From Murimonas intestini (GTDB lineage: Bacteria > Bacillota > Clostridia > Lachnospirales > Lachnospiraceae), in contig QGGY01000006.1 in assembly GCA_003148945.1 (NCBI GenBank), forward strand, positions 299,933 to 363,932: a DNA stretch of 64,000 bases, in the 5' to 3' direction. This document shows, piece by piece, positions 17,413-25,585 of this stretch. The notes below the pieces were generated by a model. It had not been told where the DNA came from. It did not search any database and was given only the letters and a program-made list of their open reading frames with translations. Position 1 is the first letter of the stretch; every line of letters starts with the position of its first letter. The translations under genes and the position numbers were made by a program.

Positions 17413-17441
17413 ACTATACACTTATAGCACATGCTTGTCAA
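17413..17441 (-). promoter_or_regulatory. Sigma-A promoter and GntR operator of the ABC exporter operon
   Basis: On the minus strand TTGACA (17436-17441), a 17-base spacer and TATAGT (17413-17418) form a near-consensus promoter. The palindrome CTATA-AGTG-TATAG (17414-17427) covers the -10 box, as expected of a YtrA-type repressor site. Confidence 0.8.
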
Positions 17442-17584
17442 TATACTTCGCACAATAATGTTATATAAAAAAGCAAGGCAGACAAAGCCGCCTCACTCTC
17501 ATCTTTAATCCATATTTTCAAATCTATATTCTCTAACCAAACCAGCGGATCAGGACTAATGCTGACTCTCCCAAAATCCATCCG

Positions 17585-18187
17585 CTACTCTTCTTTATCC
17601 TTTCTCTTATGGATAACAGGATAGTTTTCCACAATGTCCCGGTATCTGAAACATTCTTCTGTATGGTCATTAATGATTCCGCAAGCCTGCAGATGGGAAT
17701 ACACAGTAACAGATCCCAGATACTTGAATCCTCTCTTCTTCAGATCCCTGCTGATCATATCAGATAATCCATTTTTTGCCGGAATTTTTCCCTTCTGATG
17801 CCCTGCATAAAGAATCGTTTTCCCATTTGAAAAATTCCAGATGTAGGCGCTGAAGCTTCCGAATTCCTCCCGGATTTTAAGAAAGCACTGCGCATCATGT
17901 ATCACAGCCTCTATCTTGCGTCTTGACCTGATCATCCCCTCTGTTCCCAGGATACGCAGGACATCCTCCTCACCATAGGAAGCAATTTTTTCATAATCAA
18001 ACCCATCAAAACAGCTGCGGAAAATCTCTCTTTTCTGAATCATCATATTCCAGTTCAGTCCGCACTGCATGACTTCCATCATCAAAAATTCAAACTGTTT
18101 CTGATCATCGTGGAGCGGTATCCCCCACTCCTCGTCATGATATTTTATCATCTTATCGTTAAATGTACACCAACCGCACCGTTCCAT
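17585..18187 (-). CDS. tag: DNA-3-methyladenine glycosylase I
   Basis: It removes 3-methyladenine from alkylated DNA in base excision repair. The 200-residue protein has the Tag hallmarks: N-terminal CGWCTFNDKMIKYHDEEWGIPLHDD with zinc-ligand and base-pocket residues, EVMQCGLNWNMMIQKREIFRSCFDGF, and a C-terminal LKKRGFKYLGSVTVYSHLQACGIINDHTEECF that supplies the remaining zinc ligands (Cys and His). The usual SWxTILxKR motif appears here as NWNMMIQKR. The start at 18187 has GGCGGGGG upstream. It lies 33 bases after the nitroreductase gene, last of four genes on this strand. Confidence 0.92.
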   Translation of the reverse strand: MERCGWCTFNDKMIKYHDEEWGIPLHDDQKQFEFLMMEVMQCGLNWNMMIQKREIFRSCFDGFDYEKIASYGEEDVLRILGTEGMIRSRRKIEAVIHDAQCFLKIREEFGSFSAYIWNFSNGKTILYAGHQKGKIPAKNGLSDMISRDLKKRGFKYLGSVTVYSHLQACGIINDHTEECFRYRDIVENYPVIHKRKDKEE

Positions 18188-18220
18188 CTGTCCCCCGCCT
18201 TCCATTTACAATATTCAGCT

Positions 18221-18814
18221 TTATTCCTTCCACACAGTTACATCTTCCAGACGTTTTCGTGGTCTGGCATGAGGAGCTTCCTGGGGATACCCAAGGGCCA
18301 CGGCGGCAAGCAGGTCCCCTTCTTCCCCCAGCCATTCGCAAAGCTCCTGATAAGCAAAAAATATATCACAGATCCAGAGGCTGCCCATCCCTTTTTCTGT
18401 TGCAGTCAGGAGCATATTCTGGATGGCCGCTCCAATGGACTGGACATTCACGATCTCATAGATCCTGTCTTCTTCATTTAATGGAGTAAATAGCCCCTTT
18501 CCCTGTACATCCATCACAAATATGGATACCGGCGCCTGTTCCATGATCTTTATTGTGTATTTGGCAGCTGCCAGATGCTGCCTGCTGTTTATTAGAAGCG
18601 CGTCTTCTGTTTCCTCCCGCATAATGCCTCTGCGGAAAACATCGAGCATTTCCTCCTTCTGCCGCCCTTTAACTACAATGAATTTCCAGGGCTGCCTGTT
18701 CTTTGCCGAGGGAGCTAAAATGCCGCTCTCGATAATATCTCTGATATCTTCATCTGATATTTCACATTCTGAATATTTACGTATGCTTCTTCTGTCTGCA
18801 ATCTCTTTTATCAT
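18221..18814 (-). CDS. Nitroreductase family protein (FMN-dependent)
   Basis: A 197-residue flavin oxidoreductase. DRRSIRKYSE near the N-terminus, LAPSAKNRQPWKFIVV around 33-48, NVQSIGAAIQNMLLTATEKGMGSLWICD around 122-149, and LGYPQEAPHARPRKRLEDVTVW at the C-terminus are the FMN-binding and dimer motifs of this family. Reactions could include reduction of nitro compounds or quinones with NAD(P)H; the true substrate is unknown. It overlaps the upstream acetyltransferase gene by four bases (ATGA) and precedes tag. Confidence 0.9.
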   Translation of the reverse strand: MIKEIADRRSIRKYSECEISDEDIRDIIESGILAPSAKNRQPWKFIVVKGRQKEEMLDVFRRGIMREETEDALLINSRQHLAAAKYTIKIMEQAPVSIFVMDVQGKGLFTPLNEEDRIYEIVNVQSIGAAIQNMLLTATEKGMGSLWICDIFFAYQELCEWLGEEGDLLAAVALGYPQEAPHARPRKRLEDVTVWKE

Positions 18815-19308
18815 ATGCCCTCCTGAGTATTATTCGCCTGCCGTATCATACGCCGCCCAGAATCCTGCACATATCTCATATGCAGGATCGGATAGGGATT
18901 CCCCTGGCCGTCGGTTTCTGACCTGGCAAAAACATGGAACCCCATATGCTCATAAAATCCTCTTGCCTGCGGATTTTGTTCGTTTACATCAACTTCATTT
19001 ACCGCATAATTTTCCATGGCCCATAAAATCAGCTGCCGGCCAATTCCTTTTCCCATTTCTTCCGGGGAAATAAAGAGCATTTCCAGCTTTCTCCCCTCTA
19101 TTCCCATAAACCCCACAGGATTATTTTCCATATTTAAAGCGGCAATTAAATGTGGAACAGAATTTAATGCATGGGGAAGATATTCTGCAATATTCTTAAT
19201 CTCTGCTTCAGATAAAAACGAGTGTGTTATCCTGACAGAAGCCTCCCATATTTTAAGGAGTTCGCTGATCAAAGATAAGTCCCTATTCTCCACCTCTGCA
19301 AGTTTCAT
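18811..19308 (-). CDS. GNAT family N-acetyltransferase
   Basis: A 165-residue acetyl-CoA-dependent acyltransferase. The core is visible in the LEMLFISPEEMGKGIGRQLILWAM segment (motif A, acetyl-CoA pyrophosphate loop) and VNEQNPQARGFYEHMGFHVFARSETDGQGNPYPILHMRY (motif B). The substrate cannot be inferred. It overlaps both neighbours by four bases, the DEAD-box helicase upstream and the nitroreductase downstream, so the operon is translationally coupled throughout. Confidence 0.9.
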   Translation of the reverse strand: MKLAEVENRDLSLISELLKIWEASVRITHSFLSEAEIKNIAEYLPHALNSVPHLIAALNMENNPVGFMGIEGRKLEMLFISPEEMGKGIGRQLILWAMENYAVNEVDVNEQNPQARGFYEHMGFHVFARSETDGQGNPYPILHMRYVQDSGRRMIRQANNTQEGI

Positions 19309-20813
19309 ATATTTTTCTCCCTGTTCATTTTGACCCCTTTATCTTCCTCACCGTTCATCTGTAAATTTACTTTATCATTTAGCCTTGTTTTCCTGACTTT
19401 ACGTATCTTCCCTTTAATTGGTTTCGTCTGAAGGCACTCCATTACGTGTTTTCCTTTATGGTTCAATATCTCCACATAGCTCAGACTGTCCCTGATGTCC
19501 ACGATCCCGATATCCGAGGCCTCCATACCCTCTATGCTGCAAAGGGTACCTACAATATCGCCCGCCCGCATTTTTGACTTCCGTCCGCCTCCGATCGACA
19601 GCCGCATGATCCCTTCATTTAAAGCCTCACCTTTTTTAGGCTTTACCTCCGCTTTTACACGCTGGGATTTCCAGAATGCCTTTTCCTTTTCTTCCTCTGC
19701 AGCAGGAGGCTCCATACATGGCAATTCCTTTCCCACATACAGCTCAACCTGCTTTAACATCCTTTTATCATCCTCAGTCACCAGGCTGACAGCTGTGCCC
19801 CTTTTTCCGTTTCTCCCTGTCCTTCCTATCCTGTGTACATACACCTCTTTTCCTGAAGGAAAATCATAGTTTACTACATGGGATATTTCTTCAAAATCAA
19901 TTCCCCTTGCAGCTACATCTGTTGAAATCAGAAACCGGAAACAACCTCTCCTGAATGCATCTACAGTCTTAAGCCTGTCCCTCTGCTCCATCTCACCGTG
20001 CAGCATGCCGCAAAATATACGCTTTCTGCGCATCTTCTGAAACAGAGTATTTGTCATCTCCCTTGTCCCGCAGAAGATCATGCAGCTTTGCGGATTCTCG
20101 TCCATGAGTACATTAAGAAAAGTATCATATTTACTCTCCTGATCCGTTAAATATATCTTTTCCGTTATAGCCGCTGCCTGCTCACTTGTGGCCTCTTGAA
20201 GCACAACTGTGGTATCCTTTATAAATACATCGGCCAGCTCCTGGATCTCCGGTTTCAATGTGGCTGAAAACAGGGAAATCCTGCAGTCCGCCGGAACAAG
20301 CCCCAGGATCCTCTTAACCTCATCTATAAATCCCATATCAAGCATTAAGTCCGCCTCATCAATGACAAGCCACTTTATCTTGTCCAGCCTCAGGCTCTCC
20401 CTGCGTAGATGGTCCATAATACGCCCAGGTGTTCCCGTCACAATATGAGACTTCTGCCGCAGAGTCTGGATCTGTTTGTCGATAGGAAATCCTCCAAACA
20501 GCGCCGGCACCTTCAGCCGTTTTTTCCTTCCTATATGGAAAATTTCTTCACTGACCTGGACTGCCAATTCTCTTGTGGGTTCTAAAATCAGCGCCTGGGG
20601 CGCATTTTCCTCCCACTCAATACTCTCACAGACAGGTATGGCGAAAGCTGCTGTCTTTCCGCTTCCCGTAGGCGCTTTCACCACCACATTTTTTCCTTCA
20701 AGCATAGGGCGGATAACTTCCCGCTGTATGCTTGTCGGCTCCCTGTATCCCAGCCCGTTTAATGCCTCCAGGATCTCCTCTGAAAGAGAGTAATTATTAA
20801 AATCATTTGCCAT
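19305..20813 (-). CDS. DEAD-box RNA helicase, DbpA-like
   Basis: A 502-residue ATP-dependent RNA helicase. Motifs in order: Q motif (REPTSIQ), I (APTGSGKT), Ia (EPTRELAVQ), Ib (TPGR), II (DEAD), III (SAT), IV (CMIFCGTREMT), V (STDVAARGID) and VI (HRIGRTGRNGKRG). The C-terminus (about residues 410-475) resembles the DbpA RNA-binding domain (MRLSIGGGRKSKMRAGDIVGTLCSIEGMEASDIGIVDIRDSLSYVEIL), which targets 23S rRNA hairpin 92. A role in late 50S assembly is therefore likely. It heads the four-gene operon that includes an acetyltransferase, a nitroreductase and tag. Confidence 0.92.
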   Translation of the reverse strand: MANDFNNYSLSEEILEALNGLGYREPTSIQREVIRPMLEGKNVVVKAPTGSGKTAAFAIPVCESIEWEENAPQALILEPTRELAVQVSEEIFHIGRKKRLKVPALFGGFPIDKQIQTLRQKSHIVTGTPGRIMDHLRRESLRLDKIKWLVIDEADLMLDMGFIDEVKRILGLVPADCRISLFSATLKPEIQELADVFIKDTTVVLQEATSEQAAAITEKIYLTDQESKYDTFLNVLMDENPQSCMIFCGTREMTNTLFQKMRRKRIFCGMLHGEMEQRDRLKTVDAFRRGCFRFLISTDVAARGIDFEEISHVVNYDFPSGKEVYVHRIGRTGRNGKRGTAVSLVTEDDKRMLKQVELYVGKELPCMEPPAAEEEKEKAFWKSQRVKAEVKPKKGEALNEGIMRLSIGGGRKSKMRAGDIVGTLCSIEGMEASDIGIVDIRDSLSYVEILNHKGKHVMECLQTKPIKGKIRKVRKTRLNDKVNLQMNGEEDKGVKMNREKNI

Positions 20814-20927
20814 TATATTTTACCTTTCTCTATCCGGAACTTTTGCTCCGGATCTGCCTCATCTGCTGCTTTTGATCCTGATTCGGAAATTTTCTAATTT
20901 GTGAAAGACTTATGAACCGCCATTTAC

Positions 20928-21296
20928 TTATCTATCTAATTCTTTTAATACCAATGGCCAGGCTATATATAAGGCTTTTATATTGTTCTCCAGCATAACA
21001 TACTGCCAGGTTCCAGGCTTTAATTTTGTCTGTGCTTTTTCTGACTTGCTGATCAGAGACTGAATGGGCGCACATGCATTTTCTAAAGCCGCTCTTTCAA
21101 ATTCCTGCGACATGTCGTTTCCCAATTCCTTATTTATTAAAGAAAAAGCTATATTCAGCGCGTATATTCTATTTTCCAGCAGCGTATACTGTGAAGTCCC
21201 TCGCCGAAATTTAACCTGTGCTTTCTTTCCCTTATCTGCCATGGAAAGAATGGCCTCCAGGGCTTTTTCCATATCTTTTATATCCGTATCACTCAT
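20928..21296 (-). CDS. Small hypothetical protein made of two tandem repeats
   Basis: This is a 122-residue soluble protein that I do not recognise. It is built of two about 48-residue repeats: KALEAILSMADKGKKAQVKF with RRGTSQYTLLENRIYALNIA, then APIQSLISKSEKAQTKLKPG with TWQYVMLENNIKALYIAWPL. The shared pattern is KAQxKxxxGTxQYxxLENxIxALxIAxxLxxKEL. Each unit should form a helical hairpin, so the whole may be a two-repeat helical bundle. The ATG at 21296 was chosen because AGGAGG lies six bases before it. It sits between the DEAD-box operon and a GNAT gene. Function is unknown. Confidence 0.75.
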   Translation of the reverse strand: MSDTDIKDMEKALEAILSMADKGKKAQVKFRRGTSQYTLLENRIYALNIAFSLINKELGNDMSQEFERAALENACAPIQSLISKSEKAQTKLKPGTWQYVMLENNIKALYIAWPLVLKELDR

Positions 21297-21354
21297 CTGT
21301 GTCCTCCTTTTTGACAATATATCATCCTTATTATTGCACGCAGAGGATTTTGAT

Positions 21355-21804
21355 TCACCGTTCCATCTTTAGAAGGCGCTCTGTGGTCCCTTCCTCATAT
21401 TGCCATACCTCTTCATAATGGAAACCGTGTCTTTCATAAAATGCCAGGGCTCTTTCATTTTTCTCTAATGCCCACAAATAACGGACATCAAAACTCTTAA
21501 TTGCAAATTCTAGCAGTTTTCCTCCAATACCTTTACTTTCAAAAAAACAATCAACGTAAAGCTTCTTTACTTCTTTATCTTCTACATGGATCATGCCTTT
21601 CACAAATTCATCATCATAGACCCATATACTATCTAAAATGCCGGGATTATCTATATATTCCTGAGCTACAGATAAAACCTGCATCTCCCCAAACGAATAC
21701 TTATCATCCTGAAAAATCGGACGAAAATTTATTCTCTTTGTAAAAACTAATATCTCTGCAATCCTTGAAATATCTTCTTGTTTTGCCCTTCTGATGTCCA
21801 TCAT
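21355..21804 (-). CDS. GNAT family N-acetyltransferase
   Basis: A 149-residue acetyltransferase of the GNAT fold. MDIRRAKQEDISRIAEILVFTKR is the typical first strand and helix, KLYVDCFFESKGIGGKLLEFAI is the acetyl-CoA loop, and WALEKNERALAFYERHGFHYE is motif B. Such small enzymes modify amines, antibiotics or protein N-termini; which applies here is unknown. It is divergent from the second MATE pump, whose promoter palindrome lies 160 bases away. Confidence 0.9.
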   Translation of the reverse strand: MMDIRRAKQEDISRIAEILVFTKRINFRPIFQDDKYSFGEMQVLSVAQEYIDNPGILDSIWVYDDEFVKGMIHVEDKEVKKLYVDCFFESKGIGGKLLEFAIKSFDVRYLWALEKNERALAFYERHGFHYEEVWQYEEGTTERLLKMER

Positions 21805-21956
21805 TTTATATTACCCTCCAATATGGGATTATTACAGCCTGCGGTTTGATAACATGGATTATACCAAGAAATAACAGGCTTATCAACATAAAGCATATCT
21901 ACAGCACTTGTTTACATTTTTGTTGTGCAAAAACTTATTCTTTGTTAAAAAGTAAC

Positions 21957-21987
21957 TATTACAGAATAAATTTTATTCTGCTAAAAT
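21957..21987 (+). promoter_or_regulatory. Promoter of the second MATE gene with embedded operator palindrome
   Basis: TTACAG about 17 bases before TAAAAT (21982-21987) gives a plausible promoter. The spacer region carries CAGAATAAATTTTATTCTG (21962-21980), a perfect 19-base palindrome overlapping the -35 box. A dimeric repressor, for example of MarR or TetR type, is expected to bind here. No such regulator gene is adjacent. Confidence 0.6.
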
Positions 21988-22001
21988 ATAAAAGATAAAT
22001 C

Positions 22002-22049
22002 GGCGGTAACCTGAGTGCGAAAGCCACATACTCAGGTTACCGCCTTTTT
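22002..22049 (+). terminator. Leader terminator-like hairpin before the MATE gene (possible attenuator)
   Basis: A perfect 15-base-pair stem (22002-22016 with 22030-22044), a 13-base loop and five T residues (22045-22049) form a strong intrinsic terminator in the 5' leader. It ends 19 bases before the MATE start codon and begins only a few bases after the predicted transcription start. Expression of the pump would need readthrough or antitermination. Confidence 0.75.
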
Positions 22050-22068
22050 CTATGAAAGGAGATTCAAA

Positions 22069-23454
22069 ATGAAAGAAACATCAAACCACTATTTAGCTGT
22101 GACTCCTGTCAGACAGCTAATGATCAAATTTTCTGTTCCATGCATCCTGTCACTTCTGGTATCATCACTTTACAACATTGTTGACCAGATCTTTATCGGC
22201 TGGGGTGTGGGATATCTGGGAAACGGCGCTACAAACGTAGTCTTCCCTATTACCATTATAGCACTGGCTGCAGCGCTGATGATCGGTGACAGCTGTGCCG
22301 CCTTTCTAAGTATCTGCCAGGGTAAAAAGGATACAGAAAATTCACACAGAAGCGTGGGCAACGCAGTCATATGGCTCATCCTTTGCAGCATAGTACTTGT
22401 GGTACTCTTTGCAGTATTCCGCGACCCGATTCTGTCCGCCTTTGGTGCAACAGAGAACAATCTCTCCTATGCCAAAGACTACTTTAATGTAATCGTCCTC
22501 GGAATTCCATTCTATATTTTCACTAATGGAATGAACTCTGTTATTCGTGCTGACGGAAGCCCTAAATTTGCAATGATGTCCACCCTCATAGGCTGTATCA
22601 TGAACATGATCCTGGACCCTATTGCCATCTTTGTGCTGCACTGGGGCGTGACCGGAGCAGCGCTTGCTACTATCGCCGGACAGATTGTTTCTGCCATACT
22701 TGCCATATATTATCTGCTCCATACAAAATCATTCACACTGAAGAAAGAGAGCTTTCAGCTCAAGGCTTCCCTTGCAGGAAAAATTTTGCCCCTGGGTATC
22801 AGCAGTCTGCTCACTCAGCTGTCCATAGTAGTAATTATGGGAGTAATGAATACCACCCTTGTTAAATATGGTGCATTATCTAAATATGGCGCTGACATTC
22901 CCATGACCGTGGTCGGTATTGTCATGAAGGTATTTCAGATCGTGATCGCCTTTGTTGTCGGCATTGCCGCAGGCTGTCAGCCAATTGTGGGATATAATTA
23001 CGGTGCAGGCAACGGCAGACGTGTAAAGCAGATCTATAAAACCATGATTATGGCAGAGGTTGTCATTGGAGTAATTTCCACACTGGCCTTTGAATTATTC
23101 CCGGTACAGATCATCAGCCTGTTTGGAAGTGAGAACGCTCTCTACAATGAATTTGCTTCCCTTGCTTTCCGGATTTTTCTCTCCACAATCCTGCTCTGCT
23201 GTATCCAAAAAGCAACAAGTATTTTTCTGCAGTCAATCGGAAAACCTGTCATGTCCCTGACGCTCTCCCTCCTGCGTGATTTTATCCTGAGCGTACCGTT
23301 AATTTTACTGCTGCCCCATGTTTTTCCTTCCGGTGTAATGGGCCCGCTGTACTCAGCGCCCGTTGCCGATGTTATTTCACTGATCGTGGCTGCTGTTATG
23401 ATGTGTCGTGTCTGGAAAACACTTAATGACAATGTGACAGAAGCACACCCATAA
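22069..23454 (+). CDS. MATE family efflux transporter (second)
   Basis: A 461-residue twelve-helix exporter. The conserved N-terminal stretch (PVRQLMIKFSVPCILSLLVSSLYNIVDQIFIGWGVG) and its second-half counterpart (LGISSLLTQLSIVVIMGVMN), with VGIAAGCQPIVGYNYGAGNGRRVKQ, place it in the DinF/MepA-like branch associated with multidrug export. The start is the ATG at 22069, preceded by AAAGGAGA. The in-frame GTG at 22015 lies within the leader hairpin and has no ribosome site. A palindrome in the promoter and a terminator-like leader suggest tight, inducible control. Confidence 0.9.
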   Translation: MKETSNHYLAVTPVRQLMIKFSVPCILSLLVSSLYNIVDQIFIGWGVGYLGNGATNVVFPITIIALAAALMIGDSCAAFLSICQGKKDTENSHRSVGNAVIWLILCSIVLVVLFAVFRDPILSAFGATENNLSYAKDYFNVIVLGIPFYIFTNGMNSVIRADGSPKFAMMSTLIGCIMNMILDPIAIFVLHWGVTGAALATIAGQIVSAILAIYYLLHTKSFTLKKESFQLKASLAGKILPLGISSLLTQLSIVVIMGVMNTTLVKYGALSKYGADIPMTVVGIVMKVFQIVIAFVVGIAAGCQPIVGYNYGAGNGRRVKQIYKTMIMAEVVIGVISTLAFELFPVQIISLFGSENALYNEFASLAFRIFLSTILLCCIQKATSIFLQSIGKPVMSLTLSLLRDFILSVPLILLLPHVFPSGVMGPLYSAPVADVISLIVAAVMMCRVWKTLNDNVTEAHP

Positions 23455-23485
23455 TATATTCAAAAATGCCCCATCATTCTTGCCG

Positions 23486-23533
23486 GGAGGTGCGCGCCAT
23501 GCAGAACATGAAGTGATACATCTGCGCGCCTCC
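23486..23533. other. Hairpin between convergent genes
   Basis: GGAGGTGCGCGC and GCGCGCCTCC form a GC-rich stem 31 bases past the MATE stop and 38 bases past the convergent YdeI/OmdA-like gene. There is no clear T tract, so a bidirectional 3' stabiliser or weak terminator is likely. Confidence 0.4.
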
Positions 23534-23570
23534 AGGATCCGCTGGGGGCTTTATGGCAGGTGAGATCGGA

Positions 23571-23951
23571 CTACGCTAAACGTTTCTCACGTCCTTTATC
23601 TGTCTTGGCATCGAAATACGCCCTAGCATATGTCTTTTTCACAGACGGAGACATTCCTTGAAAATTAATAAAAGCTTTTTCATTTTGTTTCAGCAAACTG
23701 CTTACCGCTTCAATTTGTTCCTCTGTAATGACAGAAGGCTTACCCGCATTCTCCCACTGCCCGTTCTTCCTGGCTTCCTCGATTTTTGCTCTTCCAAAAC
23801 CGGTCATTAATCCCCGCTTCTCCAAGCTTTCAGCTAATGACTTGTTTTTATCAGACCATTTACTGTTTTTGCGGCGGTCAGCAGACTGACCATTCTCTGA
23901 GAGCCACTCTCTAAACTCCTCACGCGTCATTAAACATAACGGTTCATTCAT
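23571..23951 (-). CDS. YdeI/OmpD-associated (OmdA-like) family protein
   Basis: A 126-residue protein. The C-terminal half (about residues 70-124) fits the YdeI/OmpD-associated family tail: EEQIEAVSSLLKQNEKAFINFQGMSPSVKKTYARAYFDAKTDKGREKRL. Members are annotated in some genomes as bacteriocin-protection proteins, although the mechanism is unclear. The N-terminal half (MTREEFREWLSENGQSADR...) is variable. The start at 23951 has AAGGGGG eight bases upstream. It follows the DUF3781 gene by 34 bases on the same strand, so the two are probably co-transcribed. Confidence 0.7.
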   Translation of the reverse strand: MNEPLCLMTREEFREWLSENGQSADRRKNSKWSDKNKSLAESLEKRGLMTGFGRAKIEEARKNGQWENAGKPSVITEEQIEAVSSLLKQNEKAFINFQGMSPSVKKTYARAYFDAKTDKGREKRLA

Positions 23952-23985
23952 GCGCTGTCCCCCTTCAAAATTTGAATTATATAGT

Positions 23986-24237
23986 TCATCTCTTTTCCTT
24001 ATGTGCTGTAATAATGGTATAACTATACGCATTTACCGTTATGATGCAGCCATCCACATTTACATACCAATTTTTCCCGTTTCTTGTAATAACAGCATTC
24101 CCGGAACTAATTTTGAATTTGCACCACTCCACCACATCATCTGTATCCAGAGACAGATTTCTTTTTATACGCATTACACCTAGTTCAGTTGTGTGCAGTT
24201 TATCCAGATTCTTTAATAATTCATTGTTTTCTGTCAT
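23986..24237 (-). CDS. DUF3781 family small protein
   Basis: An 83-residue protein that matches the DUF3781 pattern closely: NNELLKNLDKLHTTELGVMRIKRNLSLDTDDVVEWCKFKI, then NGKNWYVNVDGCIITVNAYSYTIITAHK. The family is common in Clostridia and Bacteroidetes, and its function is not known to me. The C-terminal half is strand-rich and ends soon after the conserved ITAHK. It is first in a two-gene unit with the YdeI/OmdA-like gene and downstream of the Wadjet operon on the same strand, though separated by 136 bases. Confidence 0.8.
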   Translation of the reverse strand: MTENNELLKNLDKLHTTELGVMRIKRNLSLDTDDVVEWCKFKISSGNAVITRNGKNWYVNVDGCIITVNAYSYTIITAHKEKR

Positions 24238-24373
24238 ATTTAGCTGTCTCTTTCCTGTTATAAATTTCCGTATCCTAATATCCTAATATATTTAGTTTAC
24301 TACATTCTCCTTCTGTAACTTTCATTCTTTCTTCCACCACCGGGTTTTATCCGGCTGCTGAACAGACCCGGCC

Positions 24374-25582
24374 TTATTTTGCCAAGGTCAAACTCACAAT
24401 CTCCTGCTCCAGCTTCGTATCATGCTCCAGCATGTAGTTGATCACCTCAGCATATATATCCATCTTTTTTAATTCCTGAAGTCTGCTTCTGTCATTATCC
24501 GTAAGTTTGTGAAGGCACAAAGCGTATTCTTTATTCTGCAGTTCCTTAACAGACATGGCAAACAGGGCAAATTTCACTCCTGTAACTTCACACAGATTGT
24601 GATGTATCCAAAAACCGCCTGCATCAATGTCCCCAAAGTGTCTGTATACAATATCCGGATTAGATGCATACACCATTTTGATGAAATCCCTCTGGTACCT
24701 GTTTGCATAACCTCCAAGATAAAATGTCACTACGTTATCTGCATGATACCGGAGATATGAAGTTCGATTTTCTATTGTCATGAACTCCCGCGCTATAATT
24801 TTAACTGACGAGATGTTAGCCAAATCAGATGCCAGAAACTCTATCCCGTTTAAAAAACCGCTTATATCTGCTTCTTTTCCGGATATGTTTATTATAGCAT
24901 TTCCTTTGATGCAAAGCTTCTGTGGATCTTTTGAAATATGGAAATCCAGCAGGATCTCGTCTAACAACTCATCTTCAAAAGATCTGCATGAGTATTTGCG
25001 GAGCATACTGCAGACTGGCTGCAATGTTTCCTCTTCAAAAAACTTCGAGTCCCCATATACCTTCATGGAAACTTCCCTGATATAGAGGTCTTCCCGGTTT
25101 TTTTCAATAAAAGCCACTGCTTTTAATATATCATCCAGTTCATCAATATTCTTTGGAATCTTCCTGCTTTCAATGTACTCTGCCAATACGGCGCATTCCT
25201 TTTTACAAATAGATGACGCGTTCTGATATCTTTCAACCAGTTCTTTAAGCTTCTGAAGCTTCATATCCTTCGGCGTATATCCGAACTTATCTGTTAAGTA
25301 GTGCTCTATATCCTTTATTTTCTCATCCGTCATGTAAATGCACTTTAATTGTGTTCCAAAGGTTTCTGTCTCTGCAGTTATAAAACCTTTCCGGGATAGG
25401 CCCTCCACTGCCTGATTGAGTTTTGAGATTTCTTCAAAATCACCCTCATTGGCATTATACTTCTTATATAGTTTTTCCGGCTTTACCTGTGTTCTTCTAT
25501 TTGTTTTATTATTGCCAGTGTCTTTCCTGCTTTTGCGGTAATTCTCAGCCAGGTACGTCAGTATTTTTTCCTCGTATGTCAA
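24374..25582 (-). CDS. jetD: Wadjet anti-plasmid system protein JetD (Toprim-type nuclease)
   Basis: JetD is the DNA-cleaving subunit of Wadjet. It has a topoisomerase VI-like winged helix and a Toprim domain and cuts closed circular plasmids extruded by the JetABC SMC complex. This 402-residue protein starts with a winged-helix-like segment (residues 1-85) and ends with a DUF2220-type Toprim domain; the metal-binding motif is RHFGDIDAGGFWIHHNL (about residues 312-328), with an upstream acidic residue in the MTIENRTSYL segment near 268. It lies three bases after jetC and is the last gene of the operon. Both catalytic segments look intact. The family assignment is strong because of operon context. 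Confidence 0.9.
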   Translation of the reverse strand: MTYEEKILTYLAENYRKSRKDTGNNKTNRRTQVKPEKLYKKYNANEGDFEEISKLNQAVEGLSRKGFITAETETFGTQLKCIYMTDEKIKDIEHYLTDKFGYTPKDMKLQKLKELVERYQNASSICKKECAVLAEYIESRKIPKNIDELDDILKAVAFIEKNREDLYIREVSMKVYGDSKFFEEETLQPVCSMLRKYSCRSFEDELLDEILLDFHISKDPQKLCIKGNAIINISGKEADISGFLNGIEFLASDLANISSVKIIAREFMTIENRTSYLRYHADNVVTFYLGGYANRYQRDFIKMVYASNPDIVYRHFGDIDAGGFWIHHNLCEVTGVKFALFAMSVKELQNKEYALCLHKLTDNDRSRLQELKKMDIYAEVINYMLEHDTKLEQEIVSLTLAK

Positions 25583-25585
25583 GTT

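Noticed and set aside
22015..22068. In-frame GTG start giving the second MATE protein an 18-residue extension
   Set aside because: The codon lies in the stem of the leader hairpin and has no ribosome site, while AAAGGAGA precedes the ATG at 22069.
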